Part shown: positions 1-7,268 of the stretch, in pieces
How positions within the stretch are numbered: the stretch's first letter is position 1
How the letters are laid out: every line of letters starts with the position of its first letter
Assembly: GCA_002402545.1 (NCBI GenBank)
Contig: DHGA01000049.1
Location: forward strand, 759-53,428
Direction: 5' to 3'
DNA length: 52,670 bases
DNA from: Syntrophaceae bacterium UBA4810
Lineage (GTDB): Bacteria; Desulfobacterota; Syntrophia; Syntrophales; Smithellaceae
Program-made: the position numbers and the translations under genes
The notes under the pieces: model-generated
The model's input: only the letters and a program-made list of their open reading frames with translations
Told to the model about the DNA's origin: nothing
The model's database searches: none

Positions 1-42
1 CGGCTTTTTGCGTCGGCTGCATTAGTCTAGTTATGCGTCGGT
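1..42 (-). repeat. Partial attC-like recombination site (cassette 1)
   Basis: Read on the minus strand, the core GCATAAC (30-36) is followed by a GCAGCCGACGC arm that runs off the window edge. Its spacing after the stop of the 52..693 gene and its resemblance to the arms of the two complete sites at 714-768 and 1561-1615 (CAGCCGATCGCT) suggest the left part of an integron attC site. Because the site is cut by the window end, its folding cannot be checked. Confidence 0.5.
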
Positions 43-51
43 GTGCACACC

Positions 52-693
52 CTATCCTGCGCCTTTCTTAGGTATAAGTTTAGGAATATCTTTTGATGGT
101 ATCGAAAAACAAATATCTCGAATGTCGCCAAGTTTTACCGTGGTTGGATGCCCATCGCCTTTGTGCAATACAAAGCGAAATTCACTCTGATACGCAAATT
201 CATCAAATTTCCTAAAAGGGCCCATAACGCCGTGGTGCTTGGTTTTATTGAGATATGTTACGGGACCATGATGAATTTTGCGGCCGAGCGATTCAGAGGC
301 GGAACGCATTCGAGTAGTAAACTCTTTGGAATTTCGAATTACTATTGCAGCCTCACCAAACTGTAAGTTTTTTTCATCAAAAGAATATTCAGGTAGATCC
401 ACGATCATATGCAAACAAAATATGTTCAGGTGCTCTCTGCTTCCATATCTATAGCGGATAGGATTTATTATGCCGCCAATAGGAACGTATTCACCTTCAT
501 CGTTTCGTATAGCAAGTTCTTTTACTTGCCAAGCTTCATCTACATCTTCATCTGCATCAAATCGAGCTGCGTCACTCTGGTCGATTTTTGAAAAATATGC
601 GTCCGAATTCATATAAATATTCCCATCCAAAAATCCATCTACCCGATCTATAGTGAGTATCTTTACTAGCAAGATTTTATCTGTCTTTTTCAT
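52..693 (-). CDS. Hypothetical cassette-borne protein, 213 aa
   Basis: I do not recognise the family. The protein is soluble, mixed alpha/beta and charged, with no signal peptide or membrane segment. The C-terminal half contains a run of conserved-looking residues (EFRFVLHKGDGHP near residues 170-180), a pattern seen in various uncharacterised phage or island proteins, but no catalytic motif is identifiable. It lies between two attC-like sites in the same orientation as the next two genes, so it is best read as an integron cassette gene with no promoter of its own. The start ATG at 693 lies 21 bases from the upstream attC core, the compact layout usual for cassettes. Confidence 0.6.
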   Translation of the reverse strand: MKKTDKILLVKILTIDRVDGFLDGNIYMNSDAYFSKIDQSDAARFDADEDVDEAWQVKELAIRNDEGEYVPIGGIINPIRYRYGSREHLNIFCLHMIVDLPEYSFDEKNLQFGEAAIVIRNSKEFTTRMRSASESLGRKIHHGPVTYLNKTKHHGVMGPFRKFDEFAYQSEFRFVLHKGDGHPTTVKLGDIRDICFSIPSKDIPKLIPKKGAG

Positions 694-713
694 GTCACAT
701 TATCAATCGATGC

Positions 714-768
714 GCATAACGAAAAAATCACCCGGAGCGCAGCGATCGGCTGTATTGCTTGGTTATGT
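714..768 (-). repeat. attC-like site, 55 bp (cassette 2)
   Basis: On the minus strand the site runs from ACATAAC (768-762) to GTTATGC (720-714), which are inverted core sites. Between them is an imperfect palindrome with the arm CAGCCGATCGCTGCGCTC. The stop codon of the 768..1538 gene touches the first core base. The site is about 80 percent identical to that at 1561-1615 and has exactly the same 55-bp length, as expected for attC sites of one chromosomal cassette array. The second core deviates from the GTTRRRY consensus (GTTATGC). Confidence 0.68.
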
Positions 769-1538
769 TATTCAATAAATGGTATCCCTTGAAGGGTCAT
801 TTCCCTGGCCAAGAGTTCTTTGATAAAAACATCTCGATCAATCTTAAACTTCCTAAGTGCTATCACTAGAAGTAAACCTAGTAGCATCTCCAGATTTTCG
901 GTAGTCTCTTTGCTTATTACGGGATGGTATGTGGGATTGAAAGAATAGTAGGCCGGACAAATTTCTTTTAGCCATCTATTGTGCGGATGAGCCCAACTGC
1001 ATAGGTGGCCATACAGTTTTCTGAGCTGCTGCCTCTCATGAGGGCTGAGATAAGAAATGGATGCAAGCTTATCCTTCATAGATCCAGTTCTCTTTGTAGC
1101 CAAACCGATTAGTAACTCAAACAAGCTTCGCATTAGGATATTTGCGCTTATGTAAGAAGCGGACAGGATGGAAATGACTATCCAATTAATCTCCCGATCC
1201 AGATATGGTAACAAAACTTTGTTTGTTGCTCCATCCTGCAAGACTCTCTGAACTTCGGTGTTCACTGGCGCATTAACCGTCGATATCTTGGCTTTTGCGA
1301 TAAACTGTTCTAATGTCTGAAGACGTCTGCGGATTTCGTCCTTCGGTAACTCACGCAGATGATCTTCATCAATATTTTTCCCGTCTCTGATTATGTAGTC
1401 TTTGGAAGTATGAAAGATTCTGAGTATATTGAGCAACCTGTTCTGCAAGCCAAAATCGTTCTGGACCGTCTGGAACGCAGGAACTTTCACATAAGAATCC
1501 AAGTATTTCCCGATAACTTTTTCAAGTTTTTTGATCAC
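768..1538 (-). CDS. Hypothetical helical cassette-borne protein, 256 aa
   Basis: Function unknown. The protein appears almost entirely alpha-helical. A hydrophobic helix (WIVISILSASYISANILMRSL, about residues 118-138) leads into RSLFELLIG and, about 35 residues later, into GHLCSWAHPHNRW. An arginine/glutamate helix followed by a conserved His-Pro helix resembles the layout of DUF5677/HEPN-like proteins, but that is a weak, memory-based resemblance. The stop codon overlaps the attC core at 768, which is strong support for a gene cassette. The next upstream site is at 1561-1615, so the gene has only about 20 bases of 5' space. Confidence 0.62.
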   Translation of the reverse strand: MIKKLEKVIGKYLDSYVKVPAFQTVQNDFGLQNRLLNILRIFHTSKDYIIRDGKNIDEDHLRELPKDEIRRRLQTLEQFIAKAKISTVNAPVNTEVQRVLQDGATNKVLLPYLDREINWIVISILSASYISANILMRSLFELLIGLATKRTGSMKDKLASISYLSPHERQQLRKLYGHLCSWAHPHNRWLKEICPAYYSFNPTYHPVISKETTENLEMLLGLLLVIALRKFKIDRDVFIKELLAREMTLQGIPFIE

Positions 1539-1560
1539 TCTACTATTCCATTCTGTTTTG

Positions 1561-1615
1561 ACATAACGACGACATCAGCCGGAGCGTAGCGATCGGCTGT
1601 ATGGATTTGTTGGGC
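1561..1615 (-). repeat. attC-like site, 55 bp (cassette 3)
   Basis: On the minus strand the site begins with GCCCAAC (1615-1609), matching RYYYAAC exactly, and ends with GTTATGT (1567-1561). The inner arms CAGCCG and CGGCTG are perfectly complementary around ATCGCTACGCTC. The free copy of the first core, GTTGGGC on the minus strand, recurs at 1939-1933 upstream of the cassette gene, as expected for the recombination boundary on the other side of the cassette. Confidence 0.72.
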
Positions 1616-1670
1616 ATTCATTAAATAGAACCGATCCCCTTTTATTTTATTGGCATTTCATATCTGTTTT

Positions 1671-1898
1671 TCAGTTCCTTTTGAAAAGTAAATATTCACC
1701 AATCACCTTCCGCGACGGAGTAACCCATATTTTGGCATCCACGTCCCATACTAAAATTTCTCCTGTAATAGTATTGCATCTGAATACTGCAATATCATTA
1801 GGCCCCATGAATTTATATTTCGGATAAATGAAGTACAGGAGAATTGCTGCTACACACAATATTATAGACCATTTTAAGATATCTTTAATCATAGCCAT
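1671..1898 (-). CDS. Small single-span membrane protein, 75 aa (cassette)
   Basis: An N-terminal hydrophobic helix at about residues 9-25 (WSIILCVAAILLYFIYP) is followed by a short soluble domain with the phrase GPNDIAVFRCNTITGEILVWD. The helix suggests an inner-membrane protein with its C-terminal domain on one face of the membrane. I do not recognise a family. The gene is enclosed by recombination cores at 1609-1615 and 1933-1939, giving a cassette of about 370 bp. No clear Shine-Dalgarno sequence precedes the ATG, apart from a weak GGAGAAAC about 5 bases upstream. Confidence 0.6.
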   Translation of the reverse strand: MAMIKDILKWSIILCVAAILLYFIYPKYKFMGPNDIAVFRCNTITGEILVWDVDAKIWVTPSRKVIGEYLLFKRN

Positions 1899-1932
1899 GT
1901 TTCTCCATTAAGTTTTTGGTATTATCGTTCAA

Positions 1933-1939
1933 GCCCAAC
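1933..1939 (-). other. Recombination core (boundary of first visible cassette)
   Basis: The minus strand reads GTTGGGC, a GTTRRRY core identical to the reverse complement of the core at 1609-1615. It marks where the third cassette begins. Upstream on the minus strand (1940-2316) there is no palindromic attC arm, so this could be an attI remnant or the end of the array. No integrase gene lies beside it. Confidence 0.5.
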
Positions 1940-2316
1940 AATTAATATATATAATGTCCAAAACCCGGTATTTTATGCAACTTCAATGCTTGGTCGCCTA
2001 TTTTTTAAATAATAACTATTGAAAATCAAATAACAATTTATTATTGACTATGTAAAAGTTCTTTATTATCAGCAAATATGTAATACGTATTTAATGGGTT
2101 TTTTGGCAACCCATAATCGAGTTTACCACAGCGGTAAATTATTATGGTCTAATTTTGGTAAAAACATGTTCAATAATTATCATTTAATACTGTGTGTGTC
2201 AATCGAGGTCGATGTTGTGTTGACTTCAGGAAGAAGTGCTTGCTTATACTTTAGTTACAATCGGCCCATTAAATGACAAAAGGTTACAGACATAAGACCG
2301 TAACCATTGGATATTC
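1940..2316. other. AT-rich gene-free stretch between cassette array and tRNA fragment
   Basis: No convincing gene is seen in either direction. The only clear structure is a 7-bp perfect hairpin ATGGGTT/AACCCAT at 2094-2114 with a 7-base loop. A 60-codon open frame at 2094 has no ribosome binding site and no recognisable content. The region could hold an attI site or cassette promoter on the minus strand, but no good -35/-10 pair stands out. Confidence 0.4.
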
Positions 2317-2362
2317 TGGTGGGCCGTGCGGGGATTGAACCCGCGGCCAACGGATTAAAAGT
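2317..2362 (-). tRNA. 3' fragment of tRNA-Lys(UUU), probable att site
   Basis: On the minus strand the sequence begins in the anticodon loop (CTTTTAA, anticodon UUU). It continues through the 3' anticodon stem (TCCGT), variable loop and a perfect T arm (GCGGG TTCAATC CCCGC), and ends with ACGGCCCACCA including an encoded CCA. The five bases before the loop (CAGTA) do not pair with TCCGT, so the 5' half is missing. A tRNA 3' end cut at the anticodon loop is the standard footprint left by tyrosine recombinase elements. No intact tRNA-Lys or integrase is in the window. Confidence 0.8.
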
Positions 2363-2469
2363 ACTGTTGCGCATATAATAATTTCTTTTACTTACATTGT
2401 CGTTGGGCGCAAACATTGGTTTGTTATTCATTGCTGAAATGACAATTTATTTCTTCTTAAATATTTTTC

Positions 2470-2512
2470 TTGACTTGTTTATGTACATGATATAGTATTC
2501 CCAACGTGGGAA
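2470..2512 (+). promoter_or_regulatory. higBA promoter with palindromic operator
   Basis: TTGACT (2470-2475) and TAGTAT (2493-2498) are 17 bp apart, a good sigma-70 promoter. Directly downstream is a perfect inverted repeat, TTCCCA-ACG-TGGGAA (2498-2512), overlapping the -10 edge and likely transcription start. Its position fits autorepression by the HTH antitoxin encoded two genes on. The first gene starts 30 bp downstream. Confidence 0.65.
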
Positions 2513-2542
2513 CAATAATAGGTGTAGTTTATATGATAAGGT

Positions 2543-2830
2543 ATGAAGCTAATAGGCAAACAAATTTTAAACAATTTTAAAGAACAGTATGCCGACGTCC
2601 GATCACAAATCGAATCGTGGGAGGCAGAAGTCGAGGAAGCTCAGTGGAATACACCAATCGATCTGAAGCATAGGTATCCTAGAGCCAGTATTTTGAAGGA
2701 TCAGCATGTTGTTTTCAATATTTGCTGGAATAAATATAGATTACTGGTTCAGGTAGCTTATAAAACAAAAACTGTGCTGGTAAAAAAAATCGGCACACAT
2801 AAAGAATACGATAATTGGAACATAGGTTAG
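2543..2830 (+). CDS. higB: HigB-type mRNA interferase toxin, 95 aa
   Basis: The sequence matches the HigB_toxin family (RelE/ParE fold): an N-terminal region ending in W24, the phrase WNTPIDLKHRYPRASILKDQHVVFNI in the middle, a beta-sheet segment YRLLVQVAYKTKTVLVKKIGTHKEYD and a terminal W. Such toxins cut mRNA at the ribosome. Length is normal for the family. It precedes an antitoxin gene by 11 bases, the toxin-first order typical of higBA. The promoter and palindrome at 2470-2512 probably control both genes. Confidence 0.85.
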   Translation: MKLIGKQILNNFKEQYADVRSQIESWEAEVEEAQWNTPIDLKHRYPRASILKDQHVVFNICWNKYRLLVQVAYKTKTVLVKKIGTHKEYDNWNIG

Positions 2831-2841
2831 CTTATAAAAAT

Positions 2842-4056
2842 ATGGGAAAAATTAAAATCATAAAAACTGAACAAGATTACCAAGAAGCACTCAAACTAGC
2901 CGAAAAGCTAATTGGTCACGATCCTGATCCTGATTCTACGGAAGGCGAACAACTCAGCCTCCTCAGCACTCTTATTCAAGATTACGAAGCACGAGCTTTT
3001 CCGGAAGCTCTTCCTAGTCCCATTGAGGCGATCAAATTTAGAATGGATCAGGCCGGTCTTAAACCTACCGATCTGATTCCCTGCCTCGGCAGTAGAAGCA
3101 GGGTGTCAGAAATTTTGTCAGGTAAACGACAATTAACCATTGATATGATTAGGTCATTATCAGAAGGCCTTGGAATTCCTGCGAAGGTGTTGATAAAACA
3201 ACCTGAACTGGACGAAGAATCGGAATATCAAAATTGGGATAACCATCTTGTGGCAGAAATGGAAGTACGAGGATATTTTGGCAGCGCCTCCTTAAAAAAA
3301 TCTAACAAAGTTGAATTATTAAAAAATTTCTTCTCACTGGTTGGCTCTCCTGAGCCAATGGTCGTAATGTTACGCAAATCTAATTACAGATCAGCACCAC
3401 TCACAAATAAACGAGCATTATCAGCTTGGGCTGTTCGCGTACTCAAAAAATCCCAAAAGGTAAAAATAACGAAAAAATTTAAAGACGGTTCTATTGATCT
3501 TAAATTCTTACAGGAATTAGTGAAACTGAGCCAAAAAGAAAATAGTCCTATTGGGGCTCGAGAATATTTAAAAAAGTATGGGATCATATTGGTGATTGAA
3601 CCACATTTTTCGAAAACTTATTTGGATGGCGCGACCATTCTTATCAATAAAGATAATCCTGTTATTGGTCTAACCCTTAGATACGATAGATTGGATAATT
3701 TTTGGTTTACTCTATTGCATGAATTGGCGCATATTGCCCTACATTATAAGAGCGGTATCAATCTTTTTTATGATGAAATCGAAGGAATAAAAACGATTAA
3801 CTTGGATGAAAAAGAAAAAGAAGCCGATGCATTAGCAGAGGAAGCGATTTTACCGAGTGCTAAATGGGAAATTAGTCCAGCACGATTAATTCCTTCTTCT
3901 ATGGCAGCAAATAGTTTGGCTAACGAACTTGGTGTACATGTTGCCCTTATCGCAGGTCAAATCAGACACAAAGGAAACAAATATATTTACTTGAATAAAA
4001 TTGTGACTGAAGCCAAGGTCAGAAATTATTTCCTCAATGAAAAGTGGAATAAATAA
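2842..4056 (+). CDS. higA: HigA-like antitoxin fused to ImmA/IrrE metallopeptidase, 404 aa
   Basis: The N-terminus (KIIKTEQDYQEALKLAEKL) is the usual HigA opening. It is followed by an XRE-type helix-turn-helix at about residues 60-115 (IKFRMDQAGLKPTDLI...SRVSEILSGKRQLT). The C-terminal half is an M78 ImmA/IrrE peptidase domain with the zinc motif HELAH (293-297) and a downstream EADALAEEAILP helix. In this family the HTH binds the operator and peptidase action can inactivate repressors or antitoxins. The start at 2842 gives the normal HigA beginning; a frame-compatible ATG at 2815 would overlap higB but adds unrelated residues. It stops one base before the next gene. Confidence 0.82.
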   Translation: MGKIKIIKTEQDYQEALKLAEKLIGHDPDPDSTEGEQLSLLSTLIQDYEARAFPEALPSPIEAIKFRMDQAGLKPTDLIPCLGSRSRVSEILSGKRQLTIDMIRSLSEGLGIPAKVLIKQPELDEESEYQNWDNHLVAEMEVRGYFGSASLKKSNKVELLKNFFSLVGSPEPMVVMLRKSNYRSAPLTNKRALSAWAVRVLKKSQKVKITKKFKDGSIDLKFLQELVKLSQKENSPIGAREYLKKYGIILVIEPHFSKTYLDGATILINKDNPVIGLTLRYDRLDNFWFTLLHELAHIALHYKSGINLFYDEIEGIKTINLDEKEKEADALAEEAILPSAKWEISPARLIPSSMAANSLANELGVHVALIAGQIRHKGNKYIYLNKIVTEAKVRNYFLNEKWNK

Positions 4057-4057
4057 T

Positions 4058-5137
4058 ATGTTTGATTCAAAGCACTATGTACCAATATTGAAATGGAAAC
4101 GCGCCGAGCAGGGTGCGTTAAAAGCACTGGAAGAAAAACATAAAAAGAATATTACTCCTCTGATTCAGTTCGTAATGCCAAAAATTAAACCGGAAGAACG
4201 GCTTGCTGACATTATAAAAAGATTTGACGGCCAATTGGCTGAGGTATCGGCAAAACTAATTGAGGCATGGGGTCACACGCCGATATTTATAGATGTAAGT
4301 TTATTATACTCCATCCCTTTAAAAGCAAAAGCTCTTAATGTTATTTCACGAGAAGGTCATAAACTCGGAGGTACTTTCATCCCGGTTATTCATCTTACAG
4401 ATGACGGACAGATTAAAAAGTCAGCGTTGGCCATCGCAAAGGAAATCCAAAAAGGTTTGTGCCTGAGAATAATATGCTCGGATTTCTCGAATATGACTGA
4501 GTTGAGTCAGAACATTGCCAAACTTCTTTCCGAAGGATTAAGTGAGAAGGATATCGATCTGCTAGTTGATATTAAGGAAACTGAAAATGACGGAATAAAA
4601 TATGCTAAATATATAAATTTAAGCCAGAACATTTTCGGCTTATTGAAATGGCGAACATTTATTTTTGCGAGTGGTTCATTTCCTGAAGATTTGTCTAAGT
4701 GTAAGATCGATGAAGAGAATCTTATACCACGCATTGACTGGAAAAACTGGAAGGAATATAGGGGCAAAAAGTTACAAAGAAAGCCAACATTTGCTGATTA
4801 TACAATTCAACATCCAGTCTATAACGAGAGCACTCAATTTTTCCCTCCGACTTCAAGCATTAAGTATGCGTTGGAAAATGACTGGCTGATTATGAAGGGT
4901 AAAAAACATAAGTATGAATTATACTTAGCAAGTGCGGCTGAATTGGTAAAGGATAAAAGGTTTTACAGAGAAAATTTTAGCGACGGTGACAAGTATATTG
5001 CCGAAAAAGCCAAACATTTTTATGCTTATATAAAAAATCCCGCAATTAAAGGCACGGGAACCCCTGAGACTTGGCTTAAAGCCGGTATTAACCACCACTT
5101 GTCACTAGTGGCGCGTCAAGTCGCCAATCTGACCTAA
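4058..5137 (+). CDS. Beta-family (sce7725-like) protein, 359 aa
   Basis: The opening FDSKHYVPILKWKRAEQGAL and the segment ITPLIQFVMP are characteristic of the beta protein family (first named from a phage gene, also called sce7725 family), whose biochemical role is not established. The segment PIFIDVSLLYSIP and the C-terminal NWLIMKGKK-type region fit a TIM-barrel-like or nuclease-associated fold only by impression. It follows the antitoxin gene by one base and overlaps, tail to tail, the sce7726-like gene by about 50 bp. Linkage of these two families with an ImmA protein is known from mobile regions and suggests a joint role in phage or plasmid defence. Start ATG at 4058 is preferred over 4037 because it matches the family N-terminus. 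Confidence 0.72.
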   Translation: MFDSKHYVPILKWKRAEQGALKALEEKHKKNITPLIQFVMPKIKPEERLADIIKRFDGQLAEVSAKLIEAWGHTPIFIDVSLLYSIPLKAKALNVISREGHKLGGTFIPVIHLTDDGQIKKSALAIAKEIQKGLCLRIICSDFSNMTELSQNIAKLLSEGLSEKDIDLLVDIKETENDGIKYAKYINLSQNIFGLLKWRTFIFASGSFPEDLSKCKIDEENLIPRIDWKNWKEYRGKKLQRKPTFADYTIQHPVYNESTQFFPPTSSIKYALENDWLIMKGKKHKYELYLASAAELVKDKRFYRENFSDGDKYIAEKAKHFYAYIKNPAIKGTGTPETWLKAGINHHLSLVARQVANLT

Positions 5138-5714
5138 AAAATATTGTCTCTCTTACTTTGGCGCTGAGAGTTTCTTGATTTAAAACGGTTGATAATTTTT
5201 CATAAATGCTAGCCCGGGGCTTCGAATAAAACCCGTGAGCTTCGCCAGCTTCCTCCAAAATTCTTAACGCCTCGTCTCTCCATAAAAGTCTTGCGACGGA
5301 AACGCCATCCTGCCCTTTATTATTTTCTCCTTCTCGGATTACATTAAAAATAATTGAACCGTTCGTATCAGCCTTAGCGACTATGATGCCCCACCAGTCG
5401 GGTATCATATTTATTGCATTATATAAATGACTCTTACCAACAACCAAAGTAACCTTATCGAATACGGCATTAAAAATGTTCATCTGTTCTGGTAACCGTT
5501 GCAATGTGTCTTGGTCACTCTTTATTTCGTAACCATGCATAATTCCATTTACGACAGCAATATCAATTCTCGCAGTACCATGACTGACACCAAATTCTTC
5601 GATGATTCGTAATTCCTTATCTCGCGCGTGTAGTTTTCTTAACGCTTCCCTAAGGGCAGTACGTATGATCAAATCATTTGTGGGAAGTAGCTTATGAAAA
5701 TTTTTTGATTTCAT
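5088..5714 (-). CDS. sce7726 family protein, candidate PD-(D/E)XK nuclease, 208 aa
   Basis: The protein matches the sce7726 family: NDLIIRTALREALRKL at the start, then GTARIDIAVVNGIMHGYEIKSDQDT at about residues 46-70. D51 and the EIK at 63-65 form the D...ExK signature of restriction-endonuclease-like nucleases, with a following Q-containing helix (LPEQMNIF). The family's function is unproven; a nuclease role is inferred from the motif. It is transcribed toward the beta-family gene and their coding ends overlap by 50 bp, so the two mRNAs have complementary 3' ends. The start at 5714 has a modest AGGA upstream. Confidence 0.75.
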   Translation of the reverse strand: MKSKNFHKLLPTNDLIIRTALREALRKLHARDKELRIIEEFGVSHGTARIDIAVVNGIMHGYEIKSDQDTLQRLPEQMNIFNAVFDKVTLVVGKSHLYNAINMIPDWWGIIVAKADTNGSIIFNVIREGENNKGQDGVSVARLLWRDEALRILEEAGEAHGFYSKPRASIYEKLSTVLNQETLSAKVRETIFFRSDWRLDAPLVTSGG

Positions 5715-5884
5715 AAAATGTTTTTCCTATGAATAGATTAGCATAATAGCGCAAAATAATCATCCAATTTTTTTTTAAAAAACAATTCTAAATTAAAAAA
5801 TTCACCCTGCTCTTAATGTAATTATATTTTTTTTATTTTACTATCTGGACCATAGTGTCTATAGGGGTTAGGCTATTTTTTGTA

Positions 5885-5971
5885 CTAAGCGGCTACCGTA
5901 TTTTGCATAAAAAAATAAAATCGCGCCACCCCAAGAATCAGAACGATGAGAAGCCTTTGTGTTAGTTTCAT
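5885..5971 (-). CDS. Candidate 28-residue membrane peptide
   Basis: An open frame of 28 codons begins with ATG five bases after GAGGGG, a strong Shine-Dalgarno sequence. The product has a KLTQR start and a hydrophobic stretch (LLIVLILGV, residues 7-15), followed by FYFF and a short polar end, so it could be a single-span membrane peptide. No homologue is known to me. The good ribosome site and lack of any competing gene here are the only support. The remainder of 5715-6221 is AT-rich and shows no other gene. Confidence 0.38.
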   Translation of the reverse strand: MKLTQRLLIVLILGVARFYFFMQNTVAA

Positions 5972-6221
5972 TTCATCCCCTCTTAATGTTTCCAAATTAT
6001 TATAAACTTGGTACCGCTAAAAAAATATGACAACTTTTTTACTTGAGTGTCAATTAAATATTGATTTCCGATTAAAAGGTAGTATGCCTGCCAAAATCGC
6101 TGGACGCTTTGTTTCAGGAAGAAGTTGATACATTTTATTCTGCCTCAGAATTCGTTATGTCCGTCTGATTTTTTTAAATATTCATTAGAGCTGCGAATTT
6201 TTACATAGTTGCGCCAATTTT

Positions 6222-6413
6222 CTAAGCCTCATGGGCTTTTTTGCCGTAGACTTTTTCATACGCCGCGCAGTAGGGACATATGCCATTCTCGATATTTTTG
6301 ACAAACCAATAAGCGATTCCGCGCTGCTTTTTTCTGGCGTGGGAACATACCGGGCATGTTACACAGCGCTCGGCCATTTGTCTGTCTTTTTCCGTAACCT
6401 CAGTTGTGTTCAT
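6222..6413 (-). CDS. Small zinc-ribbon-like protein, 63 aa
   Basis: Cysteine pairs CVTCPVC and, about 27 residues later, CPYC form a likely four-cysteine zinc site. A charged N-terminus precedes it, and YEKVYGKKAHEA closes the chain. I know no function; short Cys-rich proteins of this type are common in deltaproteobacteria. The ATG at 6413 is chosen because AGGAG lies six bases upstream; a start at 6431 would place that ribosome site inside the coding region. It lies just downstream of the repeat at 6443-6481 and is read in the same direction as plsC. Confidence 0.65.
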   Translation of the reverse strand: MNTTEVTEKDRQMAERCVTCPVCSHARKKQRGIAYWFVKNIENGICPYCAAYEKVYGKKAHEA

Positions 6414-6442
6414 AAACATCTCCTCTTTCACAATATTTTATG

Positions 6443-6481
6443 AGATTGCGTCATCCCGAAAAGTCGGGATTCGCAATGACA
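6443..6481. repeat. Dispersed palindromic repeat, copy 1
   Basis: The element runs from AGATTGC to GCAATGACA with an inner perfect hairpin, ATCCCGA (6453-6459) / TCGGGAT (6464-6470). Its ends match those of the element at 13940-14014. It lies in the 73 bp between plsC and the small zinc-ribbon gene, and might also act as a transcription stop. Confidence 0.6.
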
Positions 6482-6486
6482 TTTGG

Positions 6487-7218
6487 TTAAGGTTCATCTT
6501 CCGGGTTAAAGTTTTTCATAATCGTTTGCCGCGTTTTGGCAATAAGCTCATCAACATCCTGCGTGGTATAACCGCTGGTGTCTATGGGATCGCCGACGAC
6601 AACCTGAATCTTTCCCGGTTTAAAGGCTAAGCTTCCTTTAGGCAGAACACGCCTGCTGCCGTTGACGGTTACGGGCAGAATCGGCATTTTGTGCGCCACG
6701 GCTACCATGAATCCCCCTTTTTTGAATTCATGAATTTGTCCGTCGGGCGAGCGAGTACCCTCGGCAAACACCATTACACTCACGCCCTTTGGCAGTCTAT
6801 CGATACCTTTGTTGATGCTTTCGATAGCCCGGTCGGTATTAGAACGGTCAATAAAAATGTCGCGCGAAGCATACAAAGCGTATCCGAAAATCGGGATTTT
6901 GAGAACTTCCTTTTTGATGAACCAGCGGTATTGAATGCCCAGAGTGGTGACCAGTGAGATGATGTCGTAAAGCGACTGGTGATTGGAAATAATGATGTAC
7001 GACGTCCCCTGTTTAATTTTTTCTTTATTTTTTATTTCCGTGCGGACAAACGAAACTGCCAGCATGGTGTATGCCCAAAGCTTGGAAATGGAGAAAGCGA
7101 GATTACCAGTGCGGCTGAGCAGACCCGCAACCATGACGGGAATACCCAGAACAACGGTCGCAATTGCCGCCCACAGGCCAAGCCACGCGACACGAAGGGC
7201 ATTGAAAATTACATTCAT
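6487..7218 (-). CDS. plsC: 1-acyl-sn-glycerol-3-phosphate acyltransferase, 243 aa
   Basis: The acyltransferase signature blocks are clear: NHQSLYD (79-85, the catalytic H80-x4-D85 motif), the RSNTDRAIESINKG segment that corresponds to block II, and FAEGTRSPDG (151-160, block III). One or two hydrophobic helices at residues 10-60 place the enzyme on the inner membrane. It would acylate lysophosphatidate at sn-2 to make phosphatidate in phospholipid synthesis. Length is normal for PlsC. It lies 50 bp downstream of the enolase-superfamily gene on the same strand and may be co-transcribed with it. Confidence 0.9.
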   Translation of the reverse strand: MNVIFNALRVAWLGLWAAIATVVLGIPVMVAGLLSRTGNLAFSISKLWAYTMLAVSFVRTEIKNKEKIKQGTSYIIISNHQSLYDIISLVTTLGIQYRWFIKKEVLKIPIFGYALYASRDIFIDRSNTDRAIESINKGIDRLPKGVSVMVFAEGTRSPDGQIHEFKKGGFMVAVAHKMPILPVTVNGSRRVLPKGSLAFKPGKIQVVVGDPIDTSGYTTQDVDELIAKTRQTIMKNFNPEDEP

Positions 7219-7268
7219 AATGTTCTTCTTCGATGTTGGTGCTTCAAAACAACAATCACCACAAAAAA

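Noticed and set aside
1940..2316. Integron integrase or attI site
   Set aside because: No integrase-like frame exists on either strand, and no clear attI structure was found apart from the GTTGGGC core.
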